The notes: generated by a model not told the origin, from the sequence alone. A stretch of 64,000 nucleotides of DNA from Flavobacterium psychrophilum (GCA_945874225.1 CAMCFT010000011.1:1-64000), one strand, 5' to 3'. Numbered from the stretch's first letter, positions 52,058-62,385 are shown. Numbers and translations: made by a program.

Positions 52058-53605
52058 TTACCAAGGAATCGGATTGTAATCTTTCAAAAACTTTCCGCAC
52101 CAATGTTTGCCTGTATTTATTCCGTCAAACAAAGGATCCATAACCCGAGCCGCTCCATCAACTATATCTAATGGCGGTTGAAAATCTTCTTCTTCCTGTT
52201 TTCTTTTGGCTAATTCAGCCGGATCTTCATCGGTTACCCAACCCGTATCAACGGCATTCATAAAAATTCCGGCTTTCGCCAAAGTTCCCGAGGAAGTATG
52301 TGTCAGCATATTCAAAGCGGCTTTTGCCATATTGGTATGCGGATGACGGTCTTCTTTAAAAAAGCGGTGAAACTTCCCTTCCATCGCAGAAACATTGATG
52401 ATGTGTTTTTGTCCCGTGTTGTCTTTCTTCATCACTTCCGAAAGTCGGTTGCACAATACAAAAGGCGCAACAGAATTCACCAATTGCACTTCTATCATTT
52501 CGGTGGTTTCAATTTGCCCCAAACGCAATCGCCAGCTGTTGGTTTTTCGCAAATCAACTTGCTGCAAATCGGCATCGAGTTCGCCTTCCGGAAAAACTTC
52601 ATTGGCAACGAGCGCATTATCGAAAGAATAAGGAATCTGAGATAATTTGGCGGAAGCCCGCAAACCAATTCCAGGTTCGGGTCCGTGCCAAGTCACCGGC
52701 ATATTTTCATTAGATGAAAAACCTGTTGTCAGGACTTTTAATTCGTCGAGACAATTAGTATGATCCAGCAATAATTCCTGCGCTTCCTTGGGCAAAGAAC
52801 CCATTGGCAGCTCTTCGTTTTCCATCAAATGTGAATAAAATCCGGCTGGTCGTCGAACCGTTTGCGCCGCATTATTAATCAGAATATCCAATCGTTGGTA
52901 TTTTTGTTCTATAAAATTGCAGAAAATTTCCACACTCGGAATATGCCGTAAATCTAATCCGTGAATTTTTAAGCGGTGTCCCCATTCCATAAAATCATCT
53001 TCCTTAGAAAACCGCAAAGCCGAATCCACCGGAAAACGAGTCGTAGCAATAACAGTCGCTCCACCACGCAAAAGCATTAACGAAATATGATAACCAATTT
53101 TCAGACGAGAACCTGTTATCACTGCAATTTGACCTTTTACATCGGCAGTTTGAAAACGTTTTGCATAATTAAAATCGCCGCAATCTGTACACATTGTGTC
53201 GTAAAAATGGTGCATTTTGGTAAATTCCGTTTTGCATACATAACACTTTCTGGGAGTTTCAAGCTCTAATTGTTCTTTGAGTTCCAAATCGTGCGAAGCC
53301 AACAATTTTGGAGCTACAAAAACACTCGCTTCCCGAGCATACCGAATCCCAGTTTCTTTGCGAGCGGTCCTGTCTTTCTTTTCCTGTTTGCGCTTGGCTA
53401 CCGCTTTTCCGTCCTTCTTTCTTTTAGCCAACTCATCACGATTGGGACGTGAAAATTGTCCAGCAGTTTTGAGTAATTCGGTTCGTTGCGCTAAAGGAAT
53501 GTCAAATATTTGGTCTGTATCCGAGTTTAATTGTGACAAAATAGCGATACATCGGTCGATTTCTTCCGAAGTTATGGCGTTTTTATTGTTTATTGCTGAT
53601 GTCAT
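52058..53605 (-). CDS. SDR-family oxidoreductase with N-terminal zinc-finger extension and altered active site
   Basis: 515 residues, about twice the usual SDR length. Residues 1-120 are a charged helical extension ([13 protein letters not shown]). C121, C124, C139 and C142 (KCYVCK..MCTDCG) form a likely zinc site. The SDR core starts at [14 protein letters not shown] (Gly-rich loop) and has [18 protein letters not shown]. Ser is present (INVSAMEG, S406) but the catalytic YxxxK is TNMAK (T424 to K428), so the Tyr is missing. It probably binds NAD(P) and may have a non-classical or regulatory role. Gene start 53605 with a TATCTTTG element upstream. No family name known to me. Confidence 0.75.
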   Translation of the reverse strand: MTSAINNKNAITSEEIDRCIAILSQLNSDTDQIFDIPLAQRTELLKTAGQFSRPNRDELAKRKKDGKAVAKRKQEKKDRTARKETGIRYAREASVFVAPKLLASHDLELKEQLELETPRKCYVCKTEFTKMHHFYDTMCTDCGDFNYAKRFQTADVKGQIAVITGSRLKIGYHISLMLLRGGATVIATTRFPVDSALRFSKEDDFMEWGHRLKIHGLDLRHIPSVEIFCNFIEQKYQRLDILINNAAQTVRRPAGFYSHLMENEELPMGSLPKEAQELLLDHTNCLDELKVLTTGFSSNENMPVTWHGPEPGIGLRASAKLSQIPYSFDNALVANEVFPEGELDADLQQVDLRKTNSWRLRLGQIETTEMIEVQLVNSVAPFVLCNRLSEVMKKDNTGQKHIINVSAMEGKFHRFFKEDRHPHTNMAKAALNMLTHTSSGTLAKAGIFMNAVDTGWVTDEDPAELAKRKQEEEDFQPPLDIVDGAARVMDPLFDGINTGKHWCGKFLKDYNPIPW

Positions 53606-53627
53606 TAGGTTCTAAAAATCAAGTTGG

Positions 53628-53635
53628 CAAAGATA
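53628..53635 (-). promoter_or_regulatory. -7 element for the SDR gene
   Basis: Minus strand TATCTTTG, 22 bases before the ATG at 53605. Confidence 0.55.
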
Positions 53636-53747
53636 GGTTTTTAAAGTCGTAAAGTTTCAAAGTCATCAAGTTGAAAGTCTTTGCAATTAGTTCCTAAACT
53701 TTGTCAATTTGTAACTTTCGACTTTAAGACTTTGGGCTTTGGACTAT

Positions 53748-53755
53748 TATCTTTG
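53748..53755 (+). promoter_or_regulatory. -7 element for the methyltransferase gene
   Basis: TATCTTTG, 29 bases before the ATG at 53785. A TTTG lies at 53731 but is closer than usual (13 bases). Confidence 0.5.
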
Positions 53756-53784
53756 TATCTTCGCACTCCTATTTGCAACTTTTT

Positions 53785-54591
53785 ATGTTATTCCAAATAA
53801 AATCCTATCTAAAATTTCTATGGAACTCCAAGAACGAACACGCGGTGCATTCACCATTTGTGTTTAATTTGGTTACCAAATGTTTTTATGACAGAAAACC
53901 AAAACCTGACCCGAGCGGTAGCGAACAGGCGAAGCAATATCAAGTTTTAAAAAACTATCGGGATTCGCTTTTGAAAAACAAAAAAACAATCGACGTAACA
54001 GATTTTGGAGCCGGTTCAAAAGTTTTCAATTCCAATACCAGACAAATTGCCAAGATTGCCAAAACAGCCGGAATCACGCATAAACGAGCAGAATTACTGT
54101 TCCGAATTACAAATTATTTTCAGCCAGATAGCATTTTAGAAATCGGAACTTCATTAGGATTGGCGACTTCTACCCTAGCCTTGGGGAATACAAAAGCAAA
54201 AATCATAACATTAGAAGGTTGTCTTGAAACGGCAAAAATCGCTCAGGAACAATTCAGAAAATTTGGTTTAACCAATGTAAATTCCGTAGTAACAGAATTT
54301 CACAACTTTTTAAAAACCATCAACCATCAACCATCAACCATCAACCTCATTTACTTTGACGGCAATCATTCAAGAAGTGCCACCTTGGATTATTTTGAAC
54401 TTTTATTACCAACCATAACTAACGATAGCGTTTGGATTTTTGATGACATTCATTGGTCAAAGGAAATGGAAGAAGCCTGGGAAATAATTAAAAACCATTC
54501 TAAAGTTACCGTAACCATAGATACTTTTCAATGGGGATTGGTGTTTTTTAGAAAGGAACAACCAAAAGAGCATTTTGTGATTCGGGGTTGA
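53785..54591 (+). CDS. SAM-dependent O-methyltransferase-like protein
   Basis: 268 residues from the ATG at 53785; the open frame reaches a TTG four codons earlier. ILEIGTSLGLATSTLAL is the SAM-binding Gly-rich loop, ITLEGCLETAKIAQEQF the following acidic loop, NLIYFDGNHSRSATLDYFE the DxNH active-site strand and VWIFDDIHWSKEMEEAWE the metal/second Asp region, as in class I cytosolic O-methyltransferases. The stretch PDPSGSEQAKQ (about residues 41-51) is encoded by a dispersed repeat (53907-53937) and looks inserted. Substrate unknown. It is upstream of the ABC ATPase gene but separated by a promoter. Confidence 0.82.
   Translation: MLFQIKSYLKFLWNSKNEHAVHSPFVFNLVTKCFYDRKPKPDPSGSEQAKQYQVLKNYRDSLLKNKKTIDVTDFGAGSKVFNSNTRQIAKIAKTAGITHKRAELLFRITNYFQPDSILEIGTSLGLATSTLALGNTKAKIITLEGCLETAKIAQEQFRKFGLTNVNSVVTEFHNFLKTINHQPSTINLIYFDGNHSRSATLDYFELLLPTITNDSVWIFDDIHWSKEMEEAWEIIKNHSKVTVTIDTFQWGLVFFRKEQPKEHFVIRG
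53907..53937. repeat. Dispersed repeat inside the methyltransferase gene
   Basis: The 31 bases begin TGACCCGAGCGGTAGCGAAC and continue AGGCGAAGCAA. A related stretch occurs at 61032-61065, at the 5' end of the MFS gene (TGACCCGAG ... CGAACTGGCGAAGCAA). Here it is in frame. Confidence 0.65.
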
Positions 54592-54704
54592 TTTAACCGC
54601 AAAGAGCGCAAAGATTTCCGCAAGGTTCACAAAGGTTTCAAATTTATATGTCTTGATTATTTTATTGATAAGAAAATTGTAACAATTTTTAAAAACCAAA
54701 CACT

Positions 54705-54712
54705 TATATTTG
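54705..54712 (+). promoter_or_regulatory. -7 element for the ABC ATPase gene
   Basis: TATATTTG, 43 bases before the ATG at 54756. Between it and the methyltransferase gene is a run with repeated CGCAAAG units (54598-54632), another common flavobacterial intergenic repeat. Confidence 0.5.
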
Positions 54713-54755
54713 AAATTACATTTCGTACTTTTAAAATCGTAAATCGTATATTTAA

Positions 54756-55439
54756 ATGAAGCCACTAATAAAAATAACCAATATCAAACGAGATTTTGCT
54801 CTTGGAAACGAAATCGTTTATGTACTAAAAGGTATTGATTTAGAAATAAATAAAGGGGAATATGTAGCATTAATGGGGCCTTCCGGTTCCGGAAAATCTA
54901 CTTTAATGAACCTTTTAGGTTGTTTAGACACACCAACTTCTGGATCTTATATCCTCAACGGAAAAGACGTGAGTCAAATGCACGATGATGAATTGGCCGA
55001 AATCCGCAATAAGGAAATAGGTTTTGTTTTTCAAACTTTCAACCTTTTGCCGCGAACAACTGCGCTTGACAATGTGGCTTTACCAATGATTTATGCAGGA
55101 TATTCCAAGTCAGAAAGAAGAGCTCGAGCCACTAAAGTATTGACTCAAGTTGGACTAGATGACCGAATGGATCACCAACCCAATCAACTTTCAGGAGGTC
55201 AAAGACAAAGAGTTGCAATTGCAAGAGCATTGGTAAACAAGCCTTCAATAATTCTTGCTGATGAACCTACAGGAAATCTGGACAGTAAAACATCTGAGGA
55301 AATTATGGTTCTTTTAGAGGAAATTCACAAAAACGGAAACACTATAATTGTGGTAACCCACGAGGAAGAAATCGCTGCTCACGCTCACAGAATCATTCGT
55401 TTACGTGATGGAATGGTGGAAAGCGATACTACTAAATAA
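54756..55439 (+). CDS. ABC transporter ATP-binding protein (LolD/MacB type)
   Basis: 227 residues, a single ATPase domain: Walker [15 protein letters not shown]-loop [11 protein letters not shown], signature [16 protein letters not shown], Walker [13 protein letters not shown] and H-loop [13 protein letters not shown]. The length, [13 protein letters not shown] and signature are typical of LolD/MacB/FtsE-like exporters that act with a FtsX/MacB permease for lipoproteins, macrolides or other substrates. No permease is adjacent, so its partner is elsewhere. It has its own promoter. Confidence 0.9.
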   Translation: MKPLIKITNIKRDFALGNEIVYVLKGIDLEINKGEYVALMGPSGSGKSTLMNLLGCLDTPTSGSYILNGKDVSQMHDDELAEIRNKEIGFVFQTFNLLPRTTALDNVALPMIYAGYSKSERRARATKVLTQVGLDDRMDHQPNQLSGGQRQRVAIARALVNKPSIILADEPTGNLDSKTSEEIMVLLEEIHKNGNTIIVVTHEEEIAAHAHRIIRLRDGMVESDTTK

Positions 55440-55482
55440 TTATACGACATTTTAGCCAAACGAAACGTAAAATAGACCTTTA

Positions 55483-56217
55483 ATGAAAATTGGAAATAAA
55501 GAATTTAAATTTAAAAAAAATGCTTTAGAATATTATAGAAATATTCTAAACTCATATAATTTCGGTCAAAGTTTAAACGAAAATGATTTCGAACATATTT
55601 TAGATCTACTAGATTATGATTATTCATTTTATGATTCCGAAAACGAAATTGCAGAAGATAATTTACTTGAAGAAGTCGAAAATAATTTAAAGGTAAAAGA
55701 CATAAGAATTGCAAAAGTTCAATTCAATACAAAATGTTTTGAAATAGTTTGGAATAATTTAGAAACGGAAATTATTTCGTTTAGAATGATTATTAACCGA
55801 CCTAAAATGAATTTACACACTTCATTTAGTATTGCGTGCAGAAATATTATTCAAAATGACTTGACTTTAGTAAAACAAAAATATTTCAGTGAAAATTCAG
55901 AAAAAGGATTTGTAAAATGTCAAGAAACTAATGAAATGGCGAAATGGGAAGATTTGGCAGTTGACCATAGACAACCGAATACATTTTCAATCATAGTTGA
56001 TAGATTTAAAGAAGTAAAAAATATTAAAGTCGAAGAAATAGAATATTACATTGATGAAAATAATTTTTTCCTTTTTAAGGATGAAATTTTAACAATAGAA
56101 TTTCAAGAATATCATAAAAATAAAGCCAATTTAAGAATTGTAAAAAAGGAATGTAATTTAAGTCGAACAGGAATGGCTAGAATTAAAAGAACATCAAAAG
56201 ACTTAATAATCAAATAG
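55483..56217 (+). CDS. DUF3223-like protein
   Basis: 244 residues, cytoplasmic. MKIGNKEFKFKKNALEYYRNIL, NSYNFGQSLNENDF and IRIAKVQFNTKCFEIVWNNLE follow the DUF3223 pattern (also called DCL-related). A middle segment, VKCQETNEMAKWEDLAVDHRQPNTFSIIVDRF, carries a Cys/Asp-His set resembling part of an HNH nuclease, with DHRQP as the suggestive motif. There is no second Cys pair, so a zinc-less HNH-like or simply a degenerate domain is possible. Many homologues lie in accessory islands near defence or mobile genes. Function unknown. It lies between the ABC ATPase and the adenosyltransferase gene. Confidence 0.65.
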   Translation: MKIGNKEFKFKKNALEYYRNILNSYNFGQSLNENDFEHILDLLDYDYSFYDSENEIAEDNLLEEVENNLKVKDIRIAKVQFNTKCFEIVWNNLETEIISFRMIINRPKMNLHTSFSIACRNIIQNDLTLVKQKYFSENSEKGFVKCQETNEMAKWEDLAVDHRQPNTFSIIVDRFKEVKNIKVEEIEYYIDENNFFLFKDEILTIEFQEYHKNKANLRIVKKECNLSRTGMARIKRTSKDLIIK

Positions 56218-56250
56218 AAAAAGAAAAAAAACGTCGACAACCACACAAAA

Positions 56251-56820
56251 ATGAAAATCTATACTAAAACCGGCGATAAAGGAACAACAGCACTTTTTGG
56301 GGGAACACGAGTTCCAAAAGATCACATTCGCATAGAAAGCTATGGAACTGTGGACGAATTGAATTCCTATATTGGGTTAATTCGGGATCAGGAAATAAAT
56401 GAGCATTATAAAAAAATCCTGATTGAAATCCAAGATCGATTGTTTACCGTTGGAGCCATTCTTGCCACTCCGCCCGAAAAAGAAGTGAAGAAAAACGGTG
56501 AATTGCGTTTGAAAAATCTTGGGATTACAGAAAGCGATATAGAATTACTCGAAAACGAAATTGATACTATGGAAGAAGCGCTTCCGCCAATGACCCATTT
56601 TGTTTTACCTGGAGGACACACCACTGTGTCATATTGTCATATTGCAAGATGCGTTTGTCGTCGCGCAGAACGTATGGCTGTTCATTTAGACCACAATGAA
56701 CCCGTTGCCGAAATCGTAATTATGTACCTAAACCGACTTTCTGACTACCTTTTTGTATTGGCACGAAAGTTGTCAAATGATTTAAACGCTGACGAAGTAA
56801 AATGGATACCGAGGAAATAG
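56251..56820 (+). CDS. Cob(I)yrinic acid a,c-diamide adenosyltransferase, PduO type
   Basis: 189 residues. IYTKTGDKGTTALFGGTRVPK is the ATP-binding N-terminus, SYGTVDELNSYIGL and ARCVCRRAERMAVHL are the signature helices of PduO-type enzymes, and LNRLSDYLFVLAR the end of the last helix. It adds the 5'-deoxyadenosyl group to cobalamin. It is not next to other cobalamin genes, which fits flavobacteria that salvage rather than make vitamin B12 (inference). Confidence 0.92.
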   Translation: MKIYTKTGDKGTTALFGGTRVPKDHIRIESYGTVDELNSYIGLIRDQEINEHYKKILIEIQDRLFTVGAILATPPEKEVKKNGELRLKNLGITESDIELLENEIDTMEEALPPMTHFVLPGGHTTVSYCHIARCVCRRAERMAVHLDHNEPVAEIVIMYLNRLSDYLFVLARKLSNDLNADEVKWIPRK

Positions 56821-56834
56821 GATTTCAGATTGAA

Positions 56835-56951
56835 GATTAACGATTTTTGATTTCAGATTTATTTAAAAAATTAAAGACTTATTTTTAATCTAAAAAGTGT
56901 CATTGATTTAAACCTCAAAATTTCTTTTTTTTAAATCAAAAATCGTTAATC
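56835..56951. repeat. 19-bp inverted repeat with A/T-rich centre
   Basis: GATTAACGATTTTTGATTT (56835-56853) is the exact complement of 56933-56951. Partial copies (ATTTTTGATTTCAGATT, AATCAAAAATCAGCAATC) surround it. Non-coding; likely another small mobile palindrome. Confidence 0.75.
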
Positions 56952-57015
56952 TACAATCAAAAATCAGCAATCAATAACACGTTCTTAACTTTAACAAAAA
57001 ATAAATGATTTTTTA

Positions 57016-57046
57016 CTTGTCTTTTTCAGTAAAAAATTTATTTTTG
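57016..57046 (+). promoter_or_regulatory. Promoter of the DUF2795 gene
   Basis: CTTG at 57016-57019 and TATTTTTG at 57039-57046, 19 bases apart. The ATG lies 22 bases beyond. Confidence 0.6.
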
Positions 57047-57068
57047 CACAAAACTAAACAGACAAAAG

Positions 57069-57290
57069 ATGTATTGGACATTAGAACTAGCATCCTATCT
57101 TAGTGATGCACCGTGGCCTGCTAACAAAGACGAACTTATCGACTACGCTATTAGAGCAGGAGCTCCATTAGAAGTAGTAGAAAACCTACAGTCAATAGAA
57201 GACGAAGGTGAGATATATGAGTCGATGGAAGAAATTTGGCCAGATTATCCTACTGACGAAGATTATCTTTGGAATGAGGACGAATATTAA
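57069..57290 (+). CDS. Small acidic DUF2795 protein
   Basis: 73 residues, very acidic (19 Asp/Glu). YWTLELASYLSDAPWPANKDELIDYAIRAGAPLEVVENL is the DUF2795 helical domain; the tail (EDEGEIYESMEEIWPDYPTDE) is rich in Glu/Asp and aromatic residues. It is a conserved small protein of Bacteroidetes without known role. The gene is a single unit with its own promoter and a terminator. Confidence 0.9.
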   Translation: MYWTLELASYLSDAPWPANKDELIDYAIRAGAPLEVVENLQSIEDEGEIYESMEEIWPDYPTDEDYLWNEDEY

Positions 57291-57307
57291 AAAAATATCC
57301 CAAGAAA

Positions 57308-57338
57308 AAAGTCTCTAAAGAGGCTTTTTTTTTGGTTA
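57308..57338 (+). terminator. Terminator of the DUF2795 gene
   Basis: AAAAGTCTC, loop TAAA, GAGGCTTTT, then a T-tract; one G-T pair in the stem. Located 18 bases after the stop. Confidence 0.8.
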
Positions 57339-57454
57339 AATTTGCATTCTCTAAAATGAGAATTTTAAATAAAATCAATTAAAAATAATAATTACAATTA
57401 ATTATTTGAAATAGTTTCAATTCCTAATTCGTAATTCGTAATTCGTAAATAAAA

Positions 57455-60400
57455 ATGAGTTTCATAAACAGCATTCTTAAAGCCTTTGTAGGTGATAAAT
57501 CTCAAAAAGATGTCAAAGCTTTACAACCTTATCTAGCGAAAATTAAAACTTTTGAAAGTGGTCTAGCCGCATTATCTAATGATGAACTGCGAGCCAGAAC
57601 CATATTTTTTAAAGAAAAAATAAAACAAGATCGCTCAGAGAAAGACGCGAAAATTGCTTCGCTTAAACTGGAAGCCGAAAGCATCGAAGATATTGATAAA
57701 CGAGAAGATATTTACCTAGCTATTGATGCTTTGGAAAAAGAAGCTTACGAAATTTCGGAAAAAACCTTGATGGATATTCTTCCGGAAGCTTTTGCAGTAG
57801 TTAAAGAAACAGCTAAAAGATTTAAGGAGAATACTCAAATAGAAGTAACTGCTACAGCTAAGGACCGAGAACTTTCTGCTACGAAAACCTACATTACACT
57901 TGACGGAGACAAGGCTTTTTGGTCTAATTCCTGGAATGCTGCCGGAAAGCAAATTACCTGGGATATGATTCACTACGATGTCCAGTTGATTGGTGGAATG
58001 GTTTTGCACGAAGGTAAAATTGCCGAAATGCAAACTGGTGAAGGAAAAACTTTGGTTGCAACTTTACCGCTTTATTTGAATGCCTTGACTGGAAACGGGG
58101 TGCATTTAGTAACTGTAAATGATTACTTGGCCAAACGTGACAGCACTTGGAAAGCACCTCTTTTCGAATTTCACGGTTTGACTGTGGATTGTATCGACAA
58201 TCACCAACCCAATTCTGAAGGACGAAAAAAAGCATACGATTCTGATATCACTTACGGAACAAACAACGAATTTGGTTTTGATTATTTGAGAGATAATATG
58301 GCGCATTCGCCTGATGATTTGGTGCAGCGAAAACACAATTATGCCATTGTCGATGAGGTCGATTCGGTCTTAATTGATGATGCCAGAACTCCATTGATTA
58401 TTTCAGGGCCAGTGCCACAAGGTGACCGTCACGAGTTTAATGAGTTGAAACCAAAAATCGAAAATTTGGTAAACCTTCAAAGACAAATAGCTAACGGGTT
58501 TTTATCGGAAGCCAAAAAATTAATCAAAGAAGGAAATACTAAAGATGGTGGTTTTTTATTATTGAGAGCGCACAGAAGTTTACCAAAAAATAAAGCGTTA
58601 ATTAAGTTTTTGAGTGAAGAAGGAATCAAACAATTGCTTCAAAAAACCGAAAACTCTTATATGCAGGACAACAATCGCGAAATGCCGAAAGTGGATGAAG
58701 CTTTGTATTTTGTAATTGAAGAAAAAAATAATCAGGTAGAATTGACTGATAACGGAATTAAATTCCTTTCAGGAGATACTGAAAGTGATTTCTTTGTTTT
58801 ACCGGATATTGGAACTGAAATTGCTCGCATCGAAAAGAAAAGTTTATCCAAAGATGATGAAGCAGAGGAAAAAGAAAAATTATTCCAGGATTTCGGTATC
58901 AAAAGCGAACGTATTCATACTTTGACACAACTTCTAAAAGCCTATACACTTTTCGAAAAAGATGTCGAATACGTGATTATGGAAAACAAGATTATGATTG
59001 TTGATGAGCAAACCGGTCGTATTATGGATGGTCGTCGTTATTCTGATGGTTTACACCAAGCGATTGAAGCCAAAGAAAGCGTAAAAATCGAAGATGCAAC
59101 CCAAACTTTTGCAACGGTAACCCTTCAGAATTATTTCAGAATGTACAGCAAATTAGCTGGTATGACTGGAACTGCAGTCACTGAAGCTGGTGAGTTATGG
59201 CAAATATATAAATTGGATGTTGTCGAAATTCCTACTAACAGACCAATGGTAAGAAAAGACAAAGAAGATTTTATTTATAAAACCACTCGTGAAAAATTCA
59301 ATGCCGTAATCGAGGATGTAACCGAATTATCGAAAGCAGGAAGACCCGTTTTAATTGGTACAACTTCAGTAGAGATTTCGGAATTATTAAGCCGAATGTT
59401 GAAAATGCGCGGTGTTGCCCACAACGTTTTGAATGCAAAAATGCACAAACAAGAAGCGCAAATTGTAGAAGAAGCAGGGAAATCTGGTGTTGTAACAATC
59501 GCAACAAATATGGCTGGTCGTGGAACGGATATTAAACTTTCTGCCGAAGTTAAAGCTGCAGGTGGTTTGGCAATTGTTGGTACGGAACGTCACGATTCAC
59601 GTCGTGTGGACCGTCAGTTGCGTGGTCGTGCAGGTCGCCAAGGAGATCCGGGAAGTTCGCAGTTTTATGTTTCGCTTGAAGATAACCTGATGCGTTTGTT
59701 TGGTTCTGAAAGAGTTGCGAAAGTAATGGACAGAATGGGATTGCAGGAAGGTGAAGTAATCCAACATTCGATGATGACAAAATCTATCGAAAGAGCGCAG
59801 AAAAAAGTAGAAGAAAACAACTTTGGTGTTCGTAAACGTTTGTTAGAATATGATGATGTTATGAATGCACAACGTGAGGTGGTTTACAAACGTCGTCGTC
59901 ACGCTTTGCACGGAGAACGTCTAAAAGTGGATATCGCCAATATGCTTTATGACACTTGCGATTTAATCGCAACCGAAAATAAAGCGACAAATGATTTCAA
60001 GAATTTTGAATTCGAATTGATTCGTTATTTCTCTATCACTTCGCCAGTTTCTGAAAGTGATTTCAATAAATTGACTGAAATAGAATTGACTGGAAAAGTG
60101 TATAAAGCAGCTTTGGCATTCTATACCGAAAAAACAGAACGCAGCGCCAGAGAAGCATTTCCTATCATCAAAAATGTTTATGAAGATAAAAATAACCAAT
60201 TCGAACGTATCATAGTTCCGTTTACTGATGGAATAAAATCCCTGAATGTGGTTACTGATTTGAAAAAAGCTTACGAATCAAACGGAAATCAATTGGTTGC
60301 CGATTTCGAGAAAAACATCACTTTAGCAATTGTTGATGAAGCTTGGAAGAAACATTTACGCAAAATGGACGAGTTGAAACAATCAGTTCAATTAGCGGTT

Positions 60401-60805
60401 CACGAACAAAAAGACCCTTTGCTTATCTATAAATTTGAAGCATACAATTTGTTTAGTTCAATGTTGAATGGCGTAAATAAAGAGGTGATTTCGTTCTTGT
60501 TCAAAGGCGATTTACCACAACAACAAGCTCCTGCAATTCAAGAAGCAAAACAAGTTAAAATCAAGGAAAACTACAAAACGAGTAAAGACGAAATTCCTAA
60601 TAGTGATAGTCTTGCTGCCCAAAACAGCCAAGCAGGACAAACACAACAACGTCAGGTTACTGAAACCATAGTTCGCGACCAACCGAAAATTAATCGCAAC
60701 GATACGGTAACGATTCAAAATGTGGCCAATGGACAAACACAAGAAATGAAATACAAGAAAGCCGAGAGCTTGATTGCAAACGGAACTTGGGTTTTAGTTC
60801 ACTAG
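57455..60805 (+). CDS. secA: Preprotein translocase ATPase SecA
   Basis: 1116 residues, long form of the Bacteroidetes. Walker A is [15 protein letters not shown] (194-201), then [10 protein letters not shown] and the DEAD-like [20 protein letters not shown] with the preprotein-binding insert following; [12 protein letters not shown] and [14 protein letters not shown] form motor domain 2. Two insertions relative to E. coli SecA lie at about 60-110 and 325-400. The C-terminus ends NGTWVLVH and lacks the CxCxxxC zinc finger, as in other flavobacteria. It drives Sec-dependent export, needed also for type IX cargo and lipoproteins. It has its own leader with TAATTCG direct repeats (57427-57446). 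Confidence 0.96.
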   Translation: MSFINSILKAFVGDKSQKDVKALQPYLAKIKTFESGLAALSNDELRARTIFFKEKIKQDRSEKDAKIASLKLEAESIEDIDKREDIYLAIDALEKEAYEISEKTLMDILPEAFAVVKETAKRFKENTQIEVTATAKDRELSATKTYITLDGDKAFWSNSWNAAGKQITWDMIHYDVQLIGGMVLHEGKIAEMQTGEGKTLVATLPLYLNALTGNGVHLVTVNDYLAKRDSTWKAPLFEFHGLTVDCIDNHQPNSEGRKKAYDSDITYGTNNEFGFDYLRDNMAHSPDDLVQRKHNYAIVDEVDSVLIDDARTPLIISGPVPQGDRHEFNELKPKIENLVNLQRQIANGFLSEAKKLIKEGNTKDGGFLLLRAHRSLPKNKALIKFLSEEGIKQLLQKTENSYMQDNNREMPKVDEALYFVIEEKNNQVELTDNGIKFLSGDTESDFFVLPDIGTEIARIEKKSLSKDDEAEEKEKLFQDFGIKSERIHTLTQLLKAYTLFEKDVEYVIMENKIMIVDEQTGRIMDGRRYSDGLHQAIEAKESVKIEDATQTFATVTLQNYFRMYSKLAGMTGTAVTEAGELWQIYKLDVVEIPTNRPMVRKDKEDFIYKTTREKFNAVIEDVTELSKAGRPVLIGTTSVEISELLSRMLKMRGVAHNVLNAKMHKQEAQIVEEAGKSGVVTIATNMAGRGTDIKLSAEVKAAGGLAIVGTERHDSRRVDRQLRGRAGRQGDPGSSQFYVSLEDNLMRLFGSERVAKVMDRMGLQEGEVIQHSMMTKSIERAQKKVEENNFGVRKRLLEYDDVMNAQREVVYKRRRHALHGERLKVDIANMLYDTCDLIATENKATNDFKNFEFELIRYFSITSPVSESDFNKLTEIELTGKVYKAALAFYTEKTERSAREAFPIIKNVYEDKNNQFERIIVPFTDGIKSLNVVTDLKKAYESNGNQLVADFEKNITLAIVDEAWKKHLRKMDELKQSVQLAVHEQKDPLLIYKFEAYNLFSSMLNGVNKEVISFLFKGDLPQQQAPAIQEAKQVKIKENYKTSKDEIPNSDSLAAQNSQAGQTQQRQVTETIVRDQPKINRNDTVTIQNVANGQTQEMKYKKAESLIANGTWVLVH

Positions 60806-60849
60806 TAAACAGATGGCAGTTTGCAGACAGCAGACGCAGTAAATAATTC

Positions 60850-60887
60850 AATCCTCAATTACGAAAGTAGTTGGGGATTTTTTTTTA
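60850..60887 (+). terminator. secA terminator
   Basis: AATCCTCAA (60850-60858) pairs with TTGGGGATT (60871-60879) with one G-T pair, then nine T in a row. 44 bases after the secA stop. Confidence 0.8.
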
Positions 60888-60915
60888 CATTTGAGAAGAA
60901 TATAACTTCATAACT

Positions 60916-60930
60916 GTCCGCTAAGCGGAC
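60916..60930. repeat. GTCCGCT-A-AGCGGAC palindrome
   Basis: A perfect 7-bp palindrome with one central base in the gap between secA and the MFS gene. Probably part of a dispersed repeat. Confidence 0.5.
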
Positions 60931-60966
60931 TAAATTTTAAGGATACAAACACTTTATAAAAACTTT

Positions 60967-61073
60967 GCCACGAATTACACGAATTTTCACGAATTTTTTT
61001 AAAAATTAAAACAGAAATTTGTGCTAATTCGTGACCCGAGACCAAGATCGAACTGGCGAAGCAAATTCGTGGC
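60967..61073. repeat. Composite repeat at the MFS gene start
   Basis: GCCACGAATT (60967-60976) and its exact complement at 61064-61073 bound a stretch with repeated ACACGAATTTTCACGAA units on the left and the TGACCCGAG...GGCGAAGCAA repeat (61032-61065) on the right. The GTG-started long form of the MFS gene would begin inside it. Confidence 0.65.
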
Positions 61074-61087
61074 TAAAAAAAATCACC

Positions 61088-62263
61088 TTGAAAAACATCA
61101 CACGTACCGTCTGGATTTTATCGTTCGTAAGTCTGTTTACAGATATGGCAAGCGAAATGTTGTATCCTATAATGCCCATTTATTTAAAAACCGTAGGTTT
61201 TTCGATTGTGTTGATTGGTATTCTTGAAGGTGTTGCCGAAGCTGTGGCTGGAATCAGCAAAGGCTATTTTGGCAAACTTTCGGACAATTCAGGAAAGCGA
61301 GTTCCTTATGTGCAAATTGGTTATGCTTTCAGCGCTCTTTCAAAACCAATGATGGCGCTTTTTATTTATCCACTTTGGATTTTCTTTGCACGAACCATAG
61401 ACCGTTTTGGAAAAGGAATCCGAACTGGTGCCAGAGATGCCATACTTTCGGATGAAGCTACTCCGGAAACGAAAGGTAAGGTTTTTGGTTTTCATCGTTC
61501 TATGGATACTTTAGGGGCAGTTTTGGGGCCATTATTGGCCTTGCTCTACCTCTATTATTATCCCGAGGATTACAAAACCTTATTTTACATTGCTTTTTTC
61601 CCGGGACTTTTTGCCATTTTGGCTTCCTTCTTGCTCAAAGACAAAAACAATACACCGCCGAAAGAGAAAAAACCCGCCTCTTTTTTAGTCTCTTTCAACT
61701 ATTGGAAAGAAAGTCCAGTATTGTATCGCAAAGTCGTGATTGGATTATTGGCTTTTGCATTATTTAATAGCTCGGATGTGTTTTTATTATTGAAAGCCAA
61801 ACAATCCGGATTAAGCGACACCTTGGTCATTGGACTTTACATTTTTTATAACTTAGTATATGCCTTGTGCGCTTTCCCAATTGGAATTCTGGCGGACAAA
61901 ATTGGATTGAAAAAAATGTTTATTGCCGGATTATCACTATTTATAATCGTGTATTTAGGAATGGGATTAAGCACGAACAGTTATGTTTTAGTTGTACTCT
62001 TTTTACTCTACGGAATTTACGCTGCTGCCACCGAAGGTATTGCCAAAGCTTGGATCAGCAACATAACCGACAAAAAAGACACGGCAACGGCAATAGGAAC
62101 TTATGCCGGGTTTCAAAGTATTTGTGCAATGCTGGCCAGTTCATTGGCGGGATTGATTTGGTATCAATTTGGAGCAAGCGAAACCTTTATGGTTACTGGT
62201 TTTGCGACGATTTTGATTTTGTTTTATTTTGTGTTTTGGGTTAGGTTGAAAGTAGGGAATTAG
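61088..62263 (+). CDS. Major facilitator superfamily transporter
   Basis: 391 residues from the TTG at 61088 (reading KNITRTVWILSFVSLFTDMASEM), which matches the expected N-terminus of this family. A GTG at 61031 would extend it by 19 residues encoded by repeat DNA (about MTRDQDRTGEANSWLKK) and is doubtful. About 12 hydrophobic segments; between 2 and 3 lies GYFGKLSDNSGKR (MFS motif A), then DRFGKGIRTGARDAILSD, AVLGPLLALL and PIGILADKIGLKK (second motif A). Cytoplasmic membrane exporter or uptake carrier of unknown substrate. Single gene after secA. Confidence 0.85.
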   Translation: MKNITRTVWILSFVSLFTDMASEMLYPIMPIYLKTVGFSIVLIGILEGVAEAVAGISKGYFGKLSDNSGKRVPYVQIGYAFSALSKPMMALFIYPLWIFFARTIDRFGKGIRTGARDAILSDEATPETKGKVFGFHRSMDTLGAVLGPLLALLYLYYYPEDYKTLFYIAFFPGLFAILASFLLKDKNNTPPKEKKPASFLVSFNYWKESPVLYRKVVIGLLAFALFNSSDVFLLLKAKQSGLSDTLVIGLYIFYNLVYALCAFPIGILADKIGLKKMFIAGLSLFIIVYLGMGLSTNSYVLVVLFLLYGIYAAATEGIAKAWISNITDKKDTATAIGTYAGFQSICAMLASSLAGLIWYQFGASETFMVTGFATILILFYFVFWVRLKVGN

Positions 62264-62385
62264 TGAGTTTTATAATTTGAATTTGATTAAATTAGCAGAA
62301 TAATTGGATAATCATTGATGTAATTAATTCAGAGCGAATTTGTATGATAAAATCTCAAAAATATAGAAATTAGTAATCACTAAGA

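Noticed and set aside
55483..56217. Classic anti-phage defence island around the DUF3223-like gene
   Set aside because: Neighbours are an ABC ATPase and a cobalamin enzyme, not defence genes.
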